The notes under the pieces: model-generated | Told to the model about the DNA's origin: nothing | What the model saw: the letters and a program-made list of their open reading frames with translations, nothing else | The model's database searches: none | From: Fragilaria crotonensis | Lineage: Eukaryota; Bacillariophyta; Fragilariophyceae; Fragilariales; Fragilariaceae | NCBI GenBank assembly: GCA_022925895.1 | Contig: JAKSYS010000205.1 | Coordinates: forward strand, 25,425 to 89,424 | Reading direction: 5' to 3' | Length of the DNA stretch: 64,000 nucleotides | Translations under genes and position numbers: made by a program | Shown: positions 33,367-45,360 of the stretch, one piece after another | Layout: every line of letters begins with the position of its first letter | How positions within the stretch are numbered: position 1 is the first letter of the stretch

Positions 33367-35688
33367 TTAGGCGGACTTCTTCGTTTTGGACGACATGATA
33401 AATGCAGTTGCAACCAAAATCAAGAGGAGTGCCGGACTGGAGATAAGAGCTTCAACCGCAGCGGCGAGGAAAACGACAGCGAACGCTGGGACGAAGACAG
33501 CAGTCATAACCACAGGGTTCTGCTTGACCAGCCAGAGCGCGACGGCGAGCGGCGTTTCAACCCACACGGAGATCCCCTTATTGTAGGTCTCGGAAGCACA
33601 GAAAGAGGCGCTGATCTCGCACACAAGACGGTGTGGGGCTTGGGACAGGTGAGCAAGCCAGTGAAGGTCGAAGGCAAAGATGCCTCCAATGAGAAGCGAG
33701 TCCTCGCCTTTGAGGTTGACATAAGAAGAGGCAACAACAGAGTTGACAACAATGGTTCCGTCCTTTGTGAAAGGAGCGAACACCCCAACGTCAGTGACAG
33801 CCTTGATCATCTTCACCGTCGCAAACCCACCGACAAGGGACAGCTTGTCACCAACCGCTAACGTTGAAGCAGCGACGGCTTTGTCGTCGACGAAAACCAT
33901 GTGGTCTCCACTGAGAACGAGAGGCTTCTCAAGCCCGGCATCAATAGAAAGGAAAGAAGCCTCAACATCATGGTCGTAGTGACCGAAGGAATAGATCTCC
34001 GAGAACTTGCCTCCTGAAACCTTGACCATGTCCCCGATCGCGAGGTCTCTCATGGCAACTTCGCCTCTGCCCTTCACTTCGGCGGTGTTGCTGCCCGAAA
34101 AACAGGGGTTAAAGCCTTTCGGGATGCGGTTGGTGAGCATATCGTTGTTGACCGAAAGCTCATTCGAAGCGAGGCCGAGCTTGTCAAGAAGAGTAGTACC
34201 CTGAGGGCTCAGGCAGAATCGAAGGAAGCCGCGACTGATGGGAAGGACGGCAGCTGCATTATTCACATACGCGAAAACTCCAGGGGATACGACCAGCTCA
34301 ATGAGTTTCTTGACAGAAGGTGTTGGACAAGACAAGACGTAGTCCTTATCAGTAACCTTGTAAACGGAATTGTCTGCGAGTGCACTGGTTGCTCCGACAT
34401 CTAAAGAGTTCACGCCTGTGGCGCAAGTGCGCGATAGAGCCTGTCCATGGGCAGTTGCAGCGGGGGCGATGCTGCTGAGGATGACATCTACTTTAGGGCA
34501 CTTCGCTGTGTAGAGTAGACTCCAGGCGTTGAAGCGTGCACGTTGAGCCGCATTGCCGGTTCCAATTCTCACATTGCCATTCGTTTCACACACAATATCG
34601 GCAATTTTAATCCCACTAGCACTTCCGAGTCTGGAAAGCATGAGAATTTGGTCAGCCGCTGGGACTGCGTCATTTCCAGTATCTTCCACTAGTTTGTCAC
34701 CAGCTGAGGTGTATCCGTATTCCAAGAAAGGCAAGGTCTGTGCCAAGCTGGCTTTGTTCACGTTCATGTAGATCCTGCGAGTAAGAGGGTTGTACTCATT
34801 ACTGAGGATCGTTGCCTTCGACGGGGTCACATACACGTTAAGTCTGTTTCTAATCGGTGCAGCAAGGACAACTCCAGCATTACTGAAATAGTATGAGTAA
34901 CCGAAGAAACCAACGGCGGCATCATTGTTCTTGACGTAACTCAATGTGTCTCCATCACTCACAAATCCCCTGTAACCAAGAGCTCCAGAGTTATCGAACA
35001 ACTCAGCAGTATTTTTCAAAATCTTCTCCTTGAAGAACTCAGCTGTTCCTGAGTTCGACTGATCAGGTCCTGATAAATTGAACTCCTTGTCCTCGCATCT
35101 TTTGTCTAGAGTGCTCCACAAAGGCTGATCTCCTCCTTTTCCCGCGGAAAGGGAACTTGCCGACCATCCTCCCTGGATGAGCTGCTGTCTGGTGAGGCTG
35201 GAGTACATAAAACGGAGCTGATCCGGTGTCAAGCCCTTGAGAAAGCCGATGCACGTACTTCCAGGCCCTCCTCTCTTGACAACGACGGTTATGCCATCGA
35301 TGGCAACCTCGACGCGAGTCACCAAACGGTTTCCGGCGGCAACGCACTTGAAGTTCCAGGCATCATCGGAAGTTGCCTCGGTAGCCCTCCATTCTCGAGA
35401 CATGGTGCCAATTTCAACAGAACCACCGCAAACTCTGGAAGCGCCAACGCCAGACCCACCCCCAACGACAACAACATTATCGTTAGCCGCGGCCGGCAAA
35501 TTACTGACATCCTCACCGATGGTGGTTGCTTTGCCGCACTTCGTAGCGTAACCCCTACCCCATGCGACGGCAACTGGGTAGACGGTTGAGGATCCAGCAA
35601 CTCTGAAACCTGAAGATCCACATCCGGCAGGTTGGGCGGTGGCCGCGCCAAGCACGAACGCAGCGACTGTAGTACGAAGGATCATCAT
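33367..35688 (-). CDS. PstS-like phosphate-binding protein fused to a Hedgehog-type Hint domain
   Basis: ATG at 35688 is preferred over the upstream in-frame start at 35835 because it begins a signal peptide (MMILRTTVAAFVLGAATAQP); the product is 773 aa, uninterrupted. Residues ~25-560 look like one or two PstS/PBP-fold lobes: FRVAGSSTVYPVA, GGGSGVGAS, IGTMSREW, DGITVVV and SGPDQSNSGTAEFF. At about residue 565 comes GFNPCFSGSN, the catalytic Cys of a Hint domain, then YSFGHYDHDVEA, SGDHMVFV (block-B His) and GVFAPFTKDGTIVVNSVVAS, close to the Hedgehog form GTIVVDGVLASC. HWLAHLSQAPHRLVC and two or three hydrophobic segments follow. Predicted role (inference): an exported solute-binding lobe released or lipid/ester-linked by Hint self-cleavage. 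There is no intein-like C-terminal His-Asn. Confidence 0.82.
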   Translation of the reverse strand: MMILRTTVAAFVLGAATAQPAGCGSSGFRVAGSSTVYPVAVAWGRGYATKCGKATTIGEDVSNLPAAANDNVVVVGGGSGVGASRVCGGSVEIGTMSREWRATEATSDDAWNFKCVAAGNRLVTRVEVAIDGITVVVKRGGPGSTCIGFLKGLTPDQLRFMYSSLTRQQLIQGGWSASSLSAGKGGDQPLWSTLDKRCEDKEFNLSGPDQSNSGTAEFFKEKILKNTAELFDNSGALGYRGFVSDGDTLSYVKNNDAAVGFFGYSYYFSNAGVVLAAPIRNRLNVYVTPSKATILSNEYNPLTRRIYMNVNKASLAQTLPFLEYGYTSAGDKLVEDTGNDAVPAADQILMLSRLGSASGIKIADIVCETNGNVRIGTGNAAQRARFNAWSLLYTAKCPKVDVILSSIAPAATAHGQALSRTCATGVNSLDVGATSALADNSVYKVTDKDYVLSCPTPSVKKLIELVVSPGVFAYVNNAAAVLPISRGFLRFCLSPQGTTLLDKLGLASNELSVNNDMLTNRIPKGFNPCFSGSNTAEVKGRGEVAMRDLAIGDMVKVSGGKFSEIYSFGHYDHDVEASFLSIDAGLEKPLVLSGDHMVFVDDKAVAASTLAVGDKLSLVGGFATVKMIKAVTDVGVFAPFTKDGTIVVNSVVASSYVNLKGEDSLLIGGIFAFDLHWLAHLSQAPHRLVCEISASFCASETYNKGISVWVETPLAVALWLVKQNPVVMTAVFVPAFAVVFLAAAVEALISSPALLLILVATAFIMSSKTKKSA

Positions 35689-35878
35689 CTTAGTCGAGTA
35701 AGAAATATGAGAACGTATGGATTCGTGCACAACTTCGGAGTAAAGGGACACGCGGGTAAAGTTGACACAGACCTCGGAGGAGCGTATCTCGAAGTGAATC
35801 TTAAAATGTTGCTGAATCTTTCTACTTAACGACATTTAGCAGTTGAATCTTCGCTCGTAAGAATTGGGTGAGATGCCG

Positions 35879-36091
35879 CCTAAGGAAAAGGGGTTCAAAC
35901 TAGATAAAATATCCTCAAGTATATATATATTTACTTGATACGGTGGGTGGATTTTTACTTAAGGATTTTACGGTTGGTGTAGATTTTTGAGGTCCGGTGG
36001 TACCTTATTATTTAACAACTTTCAAACTGGGTGTTACGGAGCTTTCTACAACTTCCTTGGTATGTTAATTTTGTTTGAAAATGAACTTCAC
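35879..36091 (+). mobile_element. E3: 5' part of an E-family element
   Basis: The 5' boundary is CCTAAGGAAAAGGGGTTC. Iterons of an ACGGTGGGTGG-like class begin at 35940 (ACGGTGGGTGG), 35970 (ACGGTTGGTG) and about 35994 (CCGGTGG), with a weak fourth near 36027. It is interrupted by LINE-B at 36092 and continues at 45045. Confidence 0.82.
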
Positions 36092-36184
36092 ACAATTTTC
36101 TAGTTCAGTTTTTCGCAAGTACGTTCTGCCCGTCGTTCGTAATTGCGTATCCCGAATAGGAAGTTGTCGCGTAGCACCACCACC

Positions 36185-39083
36185 ATGACCATGACCGCCC
36201 AAGCGGCGCTCCCGTCCCCTCCGGATCCAACGGCCTACCATGATCCTCACCATCCGAAGTATGGATTTCATACTGAAGAGTGGCACGACATGCCAAGGCC
36301 AATCAACGGAACAGACTGGTTTTCTACCGAGGAACGTTATCGCAGAGAAGCAAATGCTCATGCCTATCGACAGATCGGTACTCCGCAGAACTGGCTCCGT
36401 TACCTGACTCTCGGTCTTTTTGTCTACGACGATTGTACTAAATTCGACTCGCTTTGGATGAAGTATAGCGACGACCCAATCATCTGTCATAGAATGGTAT
36501 GGTACAACTTTCTCTTCCACGTTGACAGGAAACTCGACATTCCTGCTACACTGTCGGCATGGGCTACCGAAGTCTCCCAACCGTATCTTCAACGTCATGC
36601 TCCTCAATACCTCGCGATCAATTCGTTGGAGTACACATGGAACGACTATGTACGCGGCGACCATGACGTAATGGATATTGACTCGACCAAATGGACCACA
36701 GTCGGCTCAAAGAAAAAACACTCTCGAAGTCGATCACCACCAGCCGCAGCTAATCGCCTCGACAATCCAACGACAACTGTCCCACCTTCTCCAATCCCGA
36801 CTGCCGCGGCCAACATCATTCCCAACAAGTCCCTCGGGCAATCCTCTGGTGTGATATCTGATGACGCCCAGCAACGCACCAAGTCCCAAAAGAACTTCTC
36901 CTCCTCCCGATCTATGACGACCGAGGCTTCCTCTATCGGTAAACAGTCAGCGATGCAACAATATCTCAACGTTCCCACCAACGACGGCACACACCGAGTT
37001 ACTTTTCGATGGAAACCAGGTGGCGATTTCAAAAACTACAATGAGCATTCGACAACTTGGTTGACAGAAGCACACACCTTGATGACCGATTTGTTCACAG
37101 ACGATGACTGTTCACTGTTTCGCTGGGAAAGCACCGATCTCACAATGTCAAAGGTGATGTCCGAGCTATCTCCAGGTGAATTACGCGAATTTCTGTCTCC
37201 AAATATCGTTTTCCTTCCATCGACATCCCAAATAATTTTTGGTGCCCGCATATGTTTTGCGGCAAAGTTTCCGACAATGGAAGAACAAGGAAAGGACTAA
37301 GGAGACCTTGAAGATTCATCAGACATCGGTTAACATCTCCAACTCTACCACCAAGAGCGGGAAAGATGTTATCGCAGGGTACATTTTGCTGAAAGCAGCT
37401 CGAACAACCCATCGAACCAGATTTCTTCAAAGTCTCCGCATACTGCTCCCCCCGGAAACTCCGTTCTTTGACATCCTCCAGTTCCATCAAACCCCAGCTG
37501 ATCAAAAGATTACCCATTTAGCGGTCCAGTGCGGGGAAAATCATGTCTCCACGTTATCAAAAGCATTGTCGGAGTTGCTATCGGGAAGAAACTCCTCGTT
37601 GTATCTGCCCCGACTCGCTTTGGCAAACTTGACACCAACACAAATCAGTTCCTATTTCGAAATGCAAGATCAGTATTCGAAATCTCTCAAGTCGTTAGCT
37701 CTGTTTCCCACTTTGACAAATCTCGACAAACCCCGTAAGAACACTTTGAGGATGGCACTATCGTGGAAAGATCTACTAGGGAGTGGTCGGCAACCCTGTT
37801 TCGAGGACGTACTGAAGCAAGCGCTCGATGTGAAGTGGTAAATGGCGGCTACGATCAGAAAGCATATCTTCTGGTACCAAAATCACACTTTAGAGGCCCA
37901 GGAACACCTGCGTCAATACCGTCTTCGCGTCAATCCCATCAGCCGCAGAGAAGCCAGATTTCGAGATAGTCTACCAGACTTCCGTCGGAGATCCACATAG
38001 ACACATCGACCCAACACAATCTGGATTTTCTAGAACATCTTACGTCTGCAGAAGTATGGCAGCGAGCTCCATCGTCGGTACGAAATGAGGCGGGACTTAC
38101 GTGCCCTTCGCCCAAAACTGCCGACTCCTATCAAAGGCAAGAAGGTGCAACAAACCAACAAACAGGCAACAAAAAGAGTAGGAACATGTCCAAACTGTTG
38201 ACTCTCGGCGAAAAACAGGCTACCCCGTACCAGGCATCAGACCCAGATCCCGGACATGATGATCAAACGACATCGACGAAGTCCGCCACCCAGTCCGTTA
38301 TGACTCCGTCTCTACTATCCCAGGCTACTACTGGCGACTCAACGAACTCGAAGCTCTTTTCGCAATCAGCAACAAGCAATAACGGAAAACTCCCAACTGA
38401 GTAAGGAAACCGACAAGACGCTACAGCAAACTATCGCGACCCTGCAAGAGAACAGCGACAAACTGGTGCTAACCATGGAACGACAACAGGACTCCCACGT
38501 TCAACTTGTAGAGCTCAGCACAAGGGTAGCTCGACTGACAGACGTCATGGACAGGATTGCCTCTCAAATGGATGCGTTGACCAAAATCACGCTCAGTGCT
38601 CAAACCACAACAACCCAGCAAGAGCAGGTGACAGAAGGAACAACTCGCAGACGTACCATCGAAAATTTGTCCATCTTAGAAGCCCAGGAGAGTGTACAAC
38701 ATCTCCACATGGAAACCCACTCGATACGACGAGATGCTGTCCGGGTTCTACACGCCGTTAATACACGCGTGCATTCAGAGAAATCTACATCTCCGATCAA
38801 GAAGAAGTCTCGTCAAGCAAATCTGGATAAGTCCAATTACACACTTCATTCAGAACTCGAGGAAATGTCTCTGGGATCCACAGATGATAATGAACAGGAT
38901 GACGACCATCACTCCGGCATGGATCACTCCGCGACTGCGCAACCACACAACGAACACGTTCAAGTTGGAGTATCCCTTTTGGACGATACTTCGGATGAAT
39001 TCTCCACTACCACTGACGTTATGCCCGATCTGGACACTCAATACAATTTACATAGTGATCCAGAGGGAGGCGAACGGAAATGA
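36185..39083 (+). pseudogene. LINE-B ORF1
   Basis: ATG at 36185 (MTMTAQAALPSPPDP) opens an N-terminal domain with NWLRYLTLGLFVYDD, shared with the fragments at 32.4-33.1 kb. The middle is Ser/Thr/Pro-rich. A segment with VTFRWKPGGDFKNYNEHSTT corresponds to LINE-A FRFVTDKNN. The C-terminal part has Gln/Thr-rich heptads (about 38400-38700). Frames shift near 37290, 37800, 38160 and 38410. It is the likely RNA-binding partner of ORF2. TGA at 39081-39083 overlaps the next ATG. Confidence 0.75.
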
Positions 39084-42000
39084 TGATGGGCGAAACATCC
39101 AGAGTCACCACTCCAAGACCGATTATAGAGACAATGGAGGCGAACCTACTCGATCACACAGCACCATGTTCACACCAGCAGCAGATTCCCATCGAGCTCC
39201 CAAGCGCCGATACATGTCACGAGGCATCGACAGACACCATCCCATCCCCCGTCACAGGTACTATTATTCCAACGAGAGCGTCCCGGCAGATTGACGATTC
39301 GCCGGTCAGGAGATCCGGTTGCCGATCAGACATTCGGTGACGCGATCGTCTATAAAGACCCTGGTACCATCCGTCTCATGTTTCAGAATGTCAAAGGTCT
39401 TACGTTCTCCTCAACCGCGGACGACTATCGGTATTTCCTATCGGCAATGCGTTCGTATTCAGTCGATCTTTTTGGGATGGCGGAGACAAATTCCGGATGG
39501 CAACATACTCACCTTCAATCGTCATTTCAGCAATGCGTTCGACGTCAGTTTCAAAATGGGAAAACGGTATTCGGATCACCTTCTGCACAAATCGACCCTC
39601 TTAGAGCGAACGAAACGTTCCAGGCAGGAGGGGTTCTTCAGGTAATCCGCGGCGATATCACGACAACTGTATTCGGTTCTCCCATCGTTGATCCCTCTGG
39701 TCTCGGTCGATGGTGTGGGTTTACCATTAACGGATCTGGGGGACAAAAATGTAGCATAATCACTGGGTACCGCACCTGCTCGAGCTCGATAACAACAGCA
39801 CCTCTCGGAAGCACGTTTCATCGGGAATACGAGTATTTCCAAGCGCAAGGATTCCGTCAACCGCAACCCAGGACTCAATTCGTGGATGACCTATCCTCGA
39901 CAATCCGGTTACTCAGAGAGGAAAACCATGCACTCGTGGTTATGATGGATGCTAATGCCGTCTTCTCCAAAGACACCAAGTTGAGCGATATGCTTCGGTC
40001 CCACGATCTCGTAGATCTTCACAAATCCCATCCAGCTCCATCTACATACATTGGTTCAGCACACAGAAGAATCGATTACATCTTCGGATGTCCTAGAACT
40101 GAAGCGGCAATGAGTAGACAGGGTACCCTCTCATACTTTGAGGGTCCACAATCAGATCACAGAGCCTTATATGTAGATTTAAATTTATCCCATCTGTTCG
40201 GATCAATGCCAGAGGACCGTCTTCCTAGCCTTCAACGCCGGGCACTCAGGAGCGGAAATCCTGAGCTGATCACACTGTACACCAGGACGATCAAACAATA
40301 TTATGCAGATCATCGGATGCAAGACAGGATCGACGATTTGTTCAAAACACATTCCAGCCTGACGCGAACTCAAGTGCGACGTCTACTTATTGCGTGGGAC
40401 GATGACCAAGGAAGAGCTATGGAACATGCGGAAAGTGTTCTACGAACGCAACCAAAAATGTATAAATGGTCTCCTCGTTTGCGGAATGCCGGCGTCCTGT
40501 TACGTTACTGGAAATTGCGACTCCGCGAACTCACACATGTTGAGGATTATTCTGCGACATTCGCAAGGTGGGAGCGAAAGATTCAACAATTCGATTCATC
40601 GTTTGCACTGCCGCATAGAACCCAAGAGTTGTCAATCGACGAAGTTCGATCCCATCTCAACCAAGCCAACAGGACCCTTCGGAAGACTCAACGGGAAGCA
40701 ACGGCTCTACACAATTTAAGCTACGAAGAGTTACTGGATTCATACGAATCTGACATGAATCCCAACACGCAAGCCGAATCTCAACGTAAAGCCGTAATTG
40801 TCAGACGAACAATGGCCGGAGAGAACAGTCGCCAGTTATATGGCAAAATAAGACAGATCGTGAAACCCAGCGAGGTATCCGCACTGCAACAATTGCTTGT
40901 ACCAAGACACGTTGACACGACAACAGCCACGGTGCCAGGTCAAGTCCACAATATCCTGAAGTTTACAGCTCCTGAAAATCTGATATGGGATACAGTGATC
41001 ACGCGAGAGGACATTGAAGACCATCTCCTCCGCTTCAATCGAGACGCCTTTAGAGCTGCAGCAGAATCGCCTTGTGGGCATGGGTTGATACATGACGCCT
41101 TAACGTTCTCAAGTCTATCACCGGAGGCAGAGTCATTGCTTGCAGGCGAAATTCCACCAGAATGGCACGGCGACCGATATCTCCTGCGCGAGTTTCTAGC
41201 ATCCTTTCAGATACCAGGTTCAGTACTAGAGGGAGATCCGATTCCAATGACTATCACAGCGGACGACATCGTTAAAGGATTTAAATCCTGGAAGGAAACG
41301 ACTACGACGTCACCGTCTGGACGTCATCTCGGGCATTATAAAGCACTGATACAGGATCCAATACTCTTGGACTGCCTCCGCAAGTTTCTTAACATCGCAA
41401 TCTCCCGAGGCATAGCCATACCACGATGGTGCAAGGCGGTGAATGTGATGATCGAAAAAGACAAAGGGAGCCCCAAAATCAATCGTCTCCGCATTATCCA
41501 TTTGTTTGAGGCCGACTACAATCTGTTTCTAAAAATTATGTGGGGGTCTCGTTTAGTTCGCCGGTCAGTACAACTTAGCTTACTCAACGACGGACAACAC
41601 GGCTCGGTGCCAGGACGAACAACAATGGACCCAGTTATGTTGAATCAACTCACTACCGATCTATGTCGACTCCTGAAGGTGAATCACGTCCGGTTTGATA
41701 ATGATGCCTCAGCATGTTTCGATCGCATCATCGTGGCGTTGGGAATGTTGGCTGCGCGCCGTTGTGGTATGCCCAACGAAGCCGTCCGAACACGCTAAAT
41801 CCCTGGAGCTGATGCAATATATGGTGAAAACGGTATACGGTGTTTCAAATACGTCATACAAAGGGACCACTCTGGAACCATTGTTTGGCACTGGGCAGGG
41901 TAGCGGCGCATCTCCAGCGGTATGGTTGTCCTTAGTAGTAGTTCTCCTGAACACACTAGAGAAGGTCGTTCCAGATCGTATCAGTTTTCGATCGGTTGAC

Positions 42001-44563
42001 GGTACTATCACTCACCAACGCCTCGTGGACGCTTTCGTGGATGACACAGCTATCGGCATCACTGATGATGGTACCAAGACGTTCCGAGAATTAGTTCAAG
42101 CGTTGGAAAATGCTGCTCAGACATGGGAACAACTACTGCATTTTTCAGGAGGTGCCTTGAACTTAAAGAAATGTTCGTGGTATGCACTCTACTGGGATTG
42201 GCGACAAGGACGACCACAGCTCAGAGAACTTTCAGATGAAGACCCAACAATCAAACTTTATCAGGGCTCGTCGGATACAGATTCCACCGTTCAAATCGAC
42301 CGGCAAGGCATACACATCAGCTCGGATCCTTGGAGTTCACCAAACTCCGACAGGAGACTTCTCGCACCATCTCCACGTACTGAAATCCAAAGCGGACCAA
42401 TATGCTGGCTATATTCGGTCGCCCCGATTATCGCCATCGGACATCCGTGTTTTTCACCGAACGATATACGCTCCGGCTATGAGATATTCATTACCAGCGA
42501 TCGCGGTGGACGAAGAAGAGTTCGAAAAGGTTCAAGCAAAAATTATTCCATCTATCGTCCAGAAGCTCGGTCTATCCAGTCGATTGCCGACTGCAATTCG
42601 ACATGGACCAGAATCAATGGGAGGACTTGGACTAATTGATCTCAGGACCGAAGGAGGCATCGAAATGCTGAAATACTTCCGTCACGAAGTATACGGCAAT
42701 ACGGAGGTCGGACGTTTACTTCTGCTACAACTTCAGGCCTCCCAAATTGAAGCAGGTATTCCAACCCCATTGCTCGAGGAACCAAGTATCATTATCCCGT
42801 ACCTTACTCCGACATGGATCCTATCTATGCGACAATTTATGTCCAACCACAACGTCAAGATCACAATCACGGATACCATTCTTCTACCACTACAGAGTCC
42901 CAATGATCAGTACGTCATGAATCTAGACCGACTCAAAGGCTACAGTCCAAGACAACAGCTGGACATCAATCTTACACGGATTTATCTGCAGATAACGACG
43001 TTAGCCGAGATGTCGGATCGCACATCCCCAGCCAACATATCACTGTGGGCTCTACAAGGCGAACGGCCTGCCGACTTTGTCTCTAAGGATGCATGGCCCC
43101 GTCAATTACCTCCGAGTAGACACCAACAACGACTTTGGAAACGATATATATCGTCTCAATTCCTACGATATGATCGGAAATGGAGAGCAATACCAACTCT
43201 TATATCGACAGGACGAGATACGCCCGACCCGATTCAGCCAATTAATTCCCAACAATCGAGGCCGTTAATGTCGTATCTCAAAGGACTCCCGCGGAACAAG
43301 AAAAGGTTGCTGACTCACATTCAATTTCCAGAGCATGAAGATCGCATCTGGAGAGAATGTCAACGTAAACAGACACTGACCATCGCATCCGACGGCGGTT
43401 TGAAAGGCCGCCAAGGGACATTCGGCTGGAGTCTCACCACTCCTCAGAACACAATTCTGTGCGAAGGGGCGGGACCTGTAGACGGACCTTTTGACACGGC
43501 CAACTCGACTCGTTGTGAACTCGGAGGATACGCGGCAGCTCTGCTTCTGATCTCACTCCTTCAACGCTCCTGGGGTAAACGACATCAATGCACATTCCGA
43601 TGGGTTACGGACAGCAAATCGGCGATACGCAACGTCCAGAATCACACGCAACAACGGCAGATCAAGGAACGACAGCCATCCAACCCTGATTATATGAGCA
43701 TCATAAAGCACGAAAGCAAATTCATTCGACGAAAGATCTCGCACGTCTGGGTCAAAGGACATCAACTTGATACATCTCAAATATCAAGCGGCACACATAA
43801 GAAAGATGTGTCACGTAATTCGCACGTGGATCAACTCGCCACATGGTATCGCGAGCACTCACACAAACGACAGTCCATCGAGAAAACTGATCATACTCCC
43901 GAAGCAAAGATCACCATCTCAGTCAACGGTGTCAGACTAGTATCGCAGATGGAATCCTGCTTGCGCTTCCACATCAACGGATACCATCTTCGATCGTATG
44001 TTCAGTCCAAACACAAGTGGACAAACAGCATCTGGAATCGCATCGATGTTGAAGCTTACGGCCGATTCCATCGACGGCTCTCTCCATCAGCACAAGTCGC
44101 ACAAACGAAATTCATGTTTGACCAATGGAACACAGGAAAAGTTCGATGCCGCAACGCAAAAGTTAGCGATCCCAACCTAAGTCTATGTCCCTGCTGCAAA
44201 ACACAACTCGAGACCACCAATCATGTCCTCCGATGTCACATGAATACTGAACACGACAACGGCCTGCTTCGGTTGCGGACATCCCTGTCATCGGCAGGGT
44301 CTCATCCGGTTTTTCACCTTATAAAGGAGAAGGTACTTGACTGGCTTGAGTATAGAGGTGATAGCGATGATGCAGTGAATGCGAAGGAATTTCCAGTCAA
44401 GTTTCACGACAGAATCCGTGCGGCTCTTACTGACCAACAGGAAATCGGCTGGGAAAATGCAATCAAGGGATACTTGAGTGTCGAGTGGAGGAACATGGCT
44501 GAAGAAGGTCTATTCGATACAGATACTCCTCAATCCCGCCTCGGCTACCAACGCCTCAAGTAA
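39080..44563 (+). pseudogene. LINE-B ORF2: endonuclease, reverse transcriptase, RNase H, zinc knuckle
   Basis: The start MMMGETSRV at 39080 shifts frame near 39300. The endonuclease has LMFQNVKGLTFS, LFGMAETNSGW, MMDANAVFS, HRRIDYIFG and PQSDHRALYVDL. The RT has SPSGRHLGHYKAL, INRLRIIHLFEADYN, FDNDASACFDRI, GTGQGSGASPAVW and the catalytic AFVDDTAIG. RNase H has TIASDGGLKGRQGTFGW, ELGGYAAAL, VTDSKSAI and NSHVDQLATW. The knuckle is CPCCKTQLETTNHVLRC. Two further indels lie near 41795 and 42250; otherwise it is nearly intact. The domain order places it with RNase H-bearing (I-like) LINEs. Confidence 0.9.
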
Positions 44564-45044
44564 TATTCAAGGCTTTACACACTTACCACCAGACGGTATG
44601 GAAGGCTCGGAATCACACCCTACACAACACCCAGACTATGGAGACTCGTCAGATAAGGGACACCGAATTATATGAGATCACAGATTTATACGAGAAGAGA
44701 GACAGGTTGCAGCGGGGATAGACATTACTGCGAACAGCCATTAGAGGATACTGAAGAAATCGCCATCCTCTAGACGACGATGGCTATTGTTTATGAAGCG
44801 GCTATACTTAGGTCATCCGCAGACGGCAAACGACAGACACTCATGACAAGTTTCTTCAGGCCAAATGTAACACCAGGTACAGACACGGGAACAAGAAGCG
44901 ACGGACCAACGATTACGTGCGATTAGGGTTAGGGTTAGATAAGTCACCGCCTCCCTGCAATATGGGCAGGCCATGACAGGGTACACACACTGGCCTTGAC
45001 GAAAGACCGGCGAAGGTGCTAACCCTATAATTAGTTTATATATA
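44564..45044 (+). other. LINE-B 3' UTR with telomere-like repeats
   Basis: No coding frame. GATTAGGGTTAGGGTTAG lies at 44925-44942 and CTAACCCTATAATTAG near 45019-45034. The element ends in an A/T-rich stretch before the 17-bp target copy. Confidence 0.75.
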
Positions 45045-45350
45045 TTGAAAATGAACTTCACCGCAAGCTTAGTGAGTATTCCATTCTGCAACCAAGTTTA
45101 TCACTGCCAACTTCAATGCATTTTGAACATCCATCACACATTGTCTCAGAGTTGTGCTTAATAGCACTTCATCTTAACTGCAATGCTTCCTGCTGCAACA
45201 ACAAGAACAAGGAGGCAGTTGAACCATTATTACCAATTCAAGATTTGTTCACATTCTCTCCATTCGGCCTTTGTTGTCGGGAGTGTAAAATCAACCCTTT
45301 GATTCTGATGGAAGAGAGATGCATCGGTGAGCATGTAAAAGGGGTTAGGG
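45045..45350 (+). mobile_element. E3, continuation after LINE-B
   Basis: This encodes the first zinc-finger motif (LFTFSPFGLCCREC…MEERCIGEHVKG) in the E9-like subfamily. It ends abruptly at GGGGTTAGGGGTTAGGGGTT (45344-45360), after which no E-family sequence follows until E4. Confidence 0.72.
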
Positions 45351-45360
45351 GTTAGGGGTT
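45341..45360 (+). repeat. GGGGTTA telomere-like repeat at the E3 3' break
   Basis: About two and a half units of GGGGTTA abut the broken zinc-finger frame of E3. Confidence 0.75.

Larger units (their letters stand above)
36092..45044 (+). mobile_element. LINE-B: full-length non-LTR retrotransposon (plus strand)
   Basis: A 17-bp target duplication TTGAAAATGAACTTCAC lies at 36075-36091 and 45045-45061. Length is 8,953 bp. The 5' UTR starts ACAATTTTCTAG and ends at the MTMT start codon of ORF1. ORF1 and ORF2 overlap by ATGA at 39080-39083. It is the same family as LINE-A. The 3' UTR contains GATTAGGGTTAGGGTTAG (44925-44942). Confidence 0.93.

Noticed and set aside
33370-34110. Intein inside a PstS protein
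   Set aside because: There is no C-terminal His-Asn plus Cys/Ser and no C-extein continuing the PstS fold; the end matches Hedgehog-type Hint better.
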